Source: an uncultured Bacilli bacterium (GTDB lineage Bacteria; Bacillota_I; Bacilli_A; RF39; UBA660). Taken from it: a stretch of 5,809 nucleotides of DNA. Location of the stretch: the NCBI GenBank assembly GCA_934085635.1, contig CAKOHL010000069.1, forward strand, positions 1-5,809. Direction: 5' to 3'. Below the pieces are notes generated by a model. That model was not told where the DNA came from, did not search any database, and saw only the letters and a list, made by a program, of their open reading frames with translations. The translations under genes were made by a program, and so were the position numbers. This document shows, one piece after another, positions 5,204 through 5,809 of the stretch (positions are counted from its first letter, which is position 1; every line of letters begins with the position of its first letter).

Positions 5204-5476
5204 ATGACTAAAACTGAATTAGTAGAATTCATCGCTGCAAAAGCTGGTTTAACTAAAGCTGATGCTGGAAGAGCACTAGAAGCTACTTTAGAAGGAATTC
5301 AAACTGGTTTAAAGAAAGAAGGTAAAGTTACTTTAGTTGGTTTTGGTACTTTTAGTGCTAAGAAAAGAGCTGCTAGAGAAGGAATTAACCCTCTAACTAA
5401 GAAACCATTAAAAATAGCTGCTAAAACTGTTGCTAGTTTTAAAGCTGGAAGCAAACTTAAAGATGCTTTAAACTAA
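5204..5476 (+). CDS. hup: HU-family histone-like DNA-binding protein
   Basis: HU dimers bind DNA with little sequence preference, bend it through two beta-arms that wrap the minor groove, and help compact the nucleoid. The 90-residue product has the standard length and order: two N-terminal helices from TKTELVEFIAAKAGL, the GFGTF turn at 46-50, the basic strand KKRAARE, the arm tip with INP (Pro63, the intercalating proline position), and the C-terminal SFKAGSKLKDALN. Arm residue 61 is Ile where Bacillus HU has Arg (G-R-N-P), and the usual TG after NP is TK, so the arm tip is slightly atypical. ATG 5204 is chosen: GGAGG (5191-5195) lies 8 bases upstream, while an in-frame ATG at 5189 overlaps that site. 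spoIVA followed by the HU gene is also the B. subtilis order (where it is hbs). Codons look restricted (many GCT, ACT, AAA), as expected of a highly expressed gene. Confidence 0.97.
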   Translation: MTKTELVEFIAAKAGLTKADAGRALEATLEGIQTGLKKEGKVTLVGFGTFSAKKRAAREGINPLTKKPLKIAAKTVASFKAGSKLKDALN

Positions 5477-5500
5477 AAAAGTCTTTTTGACTTTTTTTTT
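5475..5500 (+). terminator. Intrinsic terminator of the HU gene
   Basis: Perfect 9-bp stem AAAAAAGTC (5475-5483) with GACTTTTTT (5489-5497), a five-T loop, and a T run continuing to 5500. It starts inside the TAA stop codon. The loop and right arm contain TTGACT, the -35 candidate of the following gene. Confidence 0.85.
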
Positions 5501-5515
5501 GGTCATTTCTAGAAA
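5487..5515 (+). promoter_or_regulatory. Possible SigA promoter of cca, -35 inside the HU terminator
   Basis: TTGACT (5487-5492), a 17-bp spacer and TAGAAA (5510-5515). The -35 is good, but the -10 matches only four of six bases. Transcription would begin about 5521, essentially at ATG 5520, implying a leaderless or nearly leaderless mRNA. This agrees with the absence of any Shine-Dalgarno in front of that ATG. Confidence 0.4.
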
Positions 5516-5519
5516 CAAT

Positions 5520-5809
5520 ATGGTTAATTATTATTTAAGTACATTAAAAAAATTAGAAGATAATGGATATAAAGCTTATGTGGTAGGTGGATATGTAAGA
5601 AATTTACTTCTTGGAGAAAGAGAAGTTGATGTTGATATTATAACTGATGCAGTTCCTATGGAGATAAAGAAGATATTTAATAATGTTAAAAGTGTTAATA
5701 ATGAATATGGTTCTATTAAGTTATATGTTAAAGATCATATTATAGATATTACTACTTTTAGAAGAGAAATAGGATATAAAAATGGTAAACCCATTAAAAT
5801 AGAGTACAC
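5520..5809 (+). CDS. cca: CCA-adding tRNA nucleotidyltransferase, N-terminal part (3' end outside window)
   Basis: Class II nucleotidyltransferase-family enzyme that adds or repairs the 3'-CCA of tRNAs using CTP and ATP. Only 96 complete codons are present, with no stop before the edge. Visible catalytic-head motifs are VVGGYVRNLLLG at 21-32 (the GGxVRDxLLG nucleotide-binding motif, with Asn for the usual Asp), the metal-binding DVD at 37-39, and DITTFRRE at 76-83 carrying the third carboxylate and the TxFR motif. The related poly(A) polymerase cannot be excluded from the head domain alone, but a CCA enzyme is expected in Bacillota. ATG 5520 is chosen because the protein then begins at the usual distance before the GG motif; a TTG at 5499 would lie in the HU terminator's T run. 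No ribosome binding site is visible, unlike the well-marked sites of trmL, spoIVA, the membrane protein and hup. Confidence 0.93.
   Translation, partial: MVNYYLSTLKKLEDNGYKAYVVGGYVRNLLLGEREVDVDIITDAVPMEIKKIFNNVKSVNNEYGSIKLYVKDHIIDITTFRREIGYKNGKPIKIEY

Noticed and set aside
1..5809. Mollicute-type code (TGA as Trp), since no gene here stops at TGA
   Set aside because: All tryptophans are TGG, and seven stop codons are too few for the absence of TGA to mean anything in AT-rich DNA.

Overview
The window is strongly AT-rich, low-GC Gram-positive DNA that uses the standard code (all tryptophans are TGG and every stop seen is TAA or TAG). A clear SpoIVA gene marks it as an endospore-forming Bacillota lineage. 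The large surface-type proteins at the left are of a style I associate with uncultured gut Bacilli, but that placement is from memory of sequence style and not tested.

Layout: (1) 2-2087 holds two adjacent paralogous surface-type genes. The first is cut by the left edge. The second is shorter, lacks a recognisable export signal and a good ribosome binding site, and ends in a Listeria-Bacteroides-repeat-like module. (2) 2153-2662 is trmL, a tRNA wobble-position 2'-O-methyltransferase. It converges on a small XRE-type regulator gene (2659-2922, minus), with a 4-bp overlap and a shared bidirectional terminator. (3) 3088-4560 is spoIVA, the spore-coat basement-layer ATPase, with a good SigE-type promoter. 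(4) 4602-5012 is a three-helix membrane protein resembling DUF4282. (5) 5204-5476 is a HU DNA-binding protein gene. (6) 5520 to the right edge is the start of a CCA-adding tRNA nucleotidyltransferase gene. In Bacillus subtilis spoIVA is directly followed by hbs (HU). The same order is kept here with the membrane-protein gene inserted between them.

The most notable structure is regulatory. Most genes here form their own short transcription units, and at three junctions (surface gene 2/trmL, spoIVA/membrane protein, HU/cca) the -35 element of the next gene's promoter lies inside the intrinsic terminator hairpin of the gene before it. The resulting leaders are very short, and cca may be leaderless. 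Several terminator hairpins also include the stop codon of the gene they end.

I see no CRISPR array, tRNA, rRNA, transposase or complete novel defence system. The non-coding stretches of 2935-3087 and 5013-5203 are each under 200 bases and hold the promoters and terminators listed.
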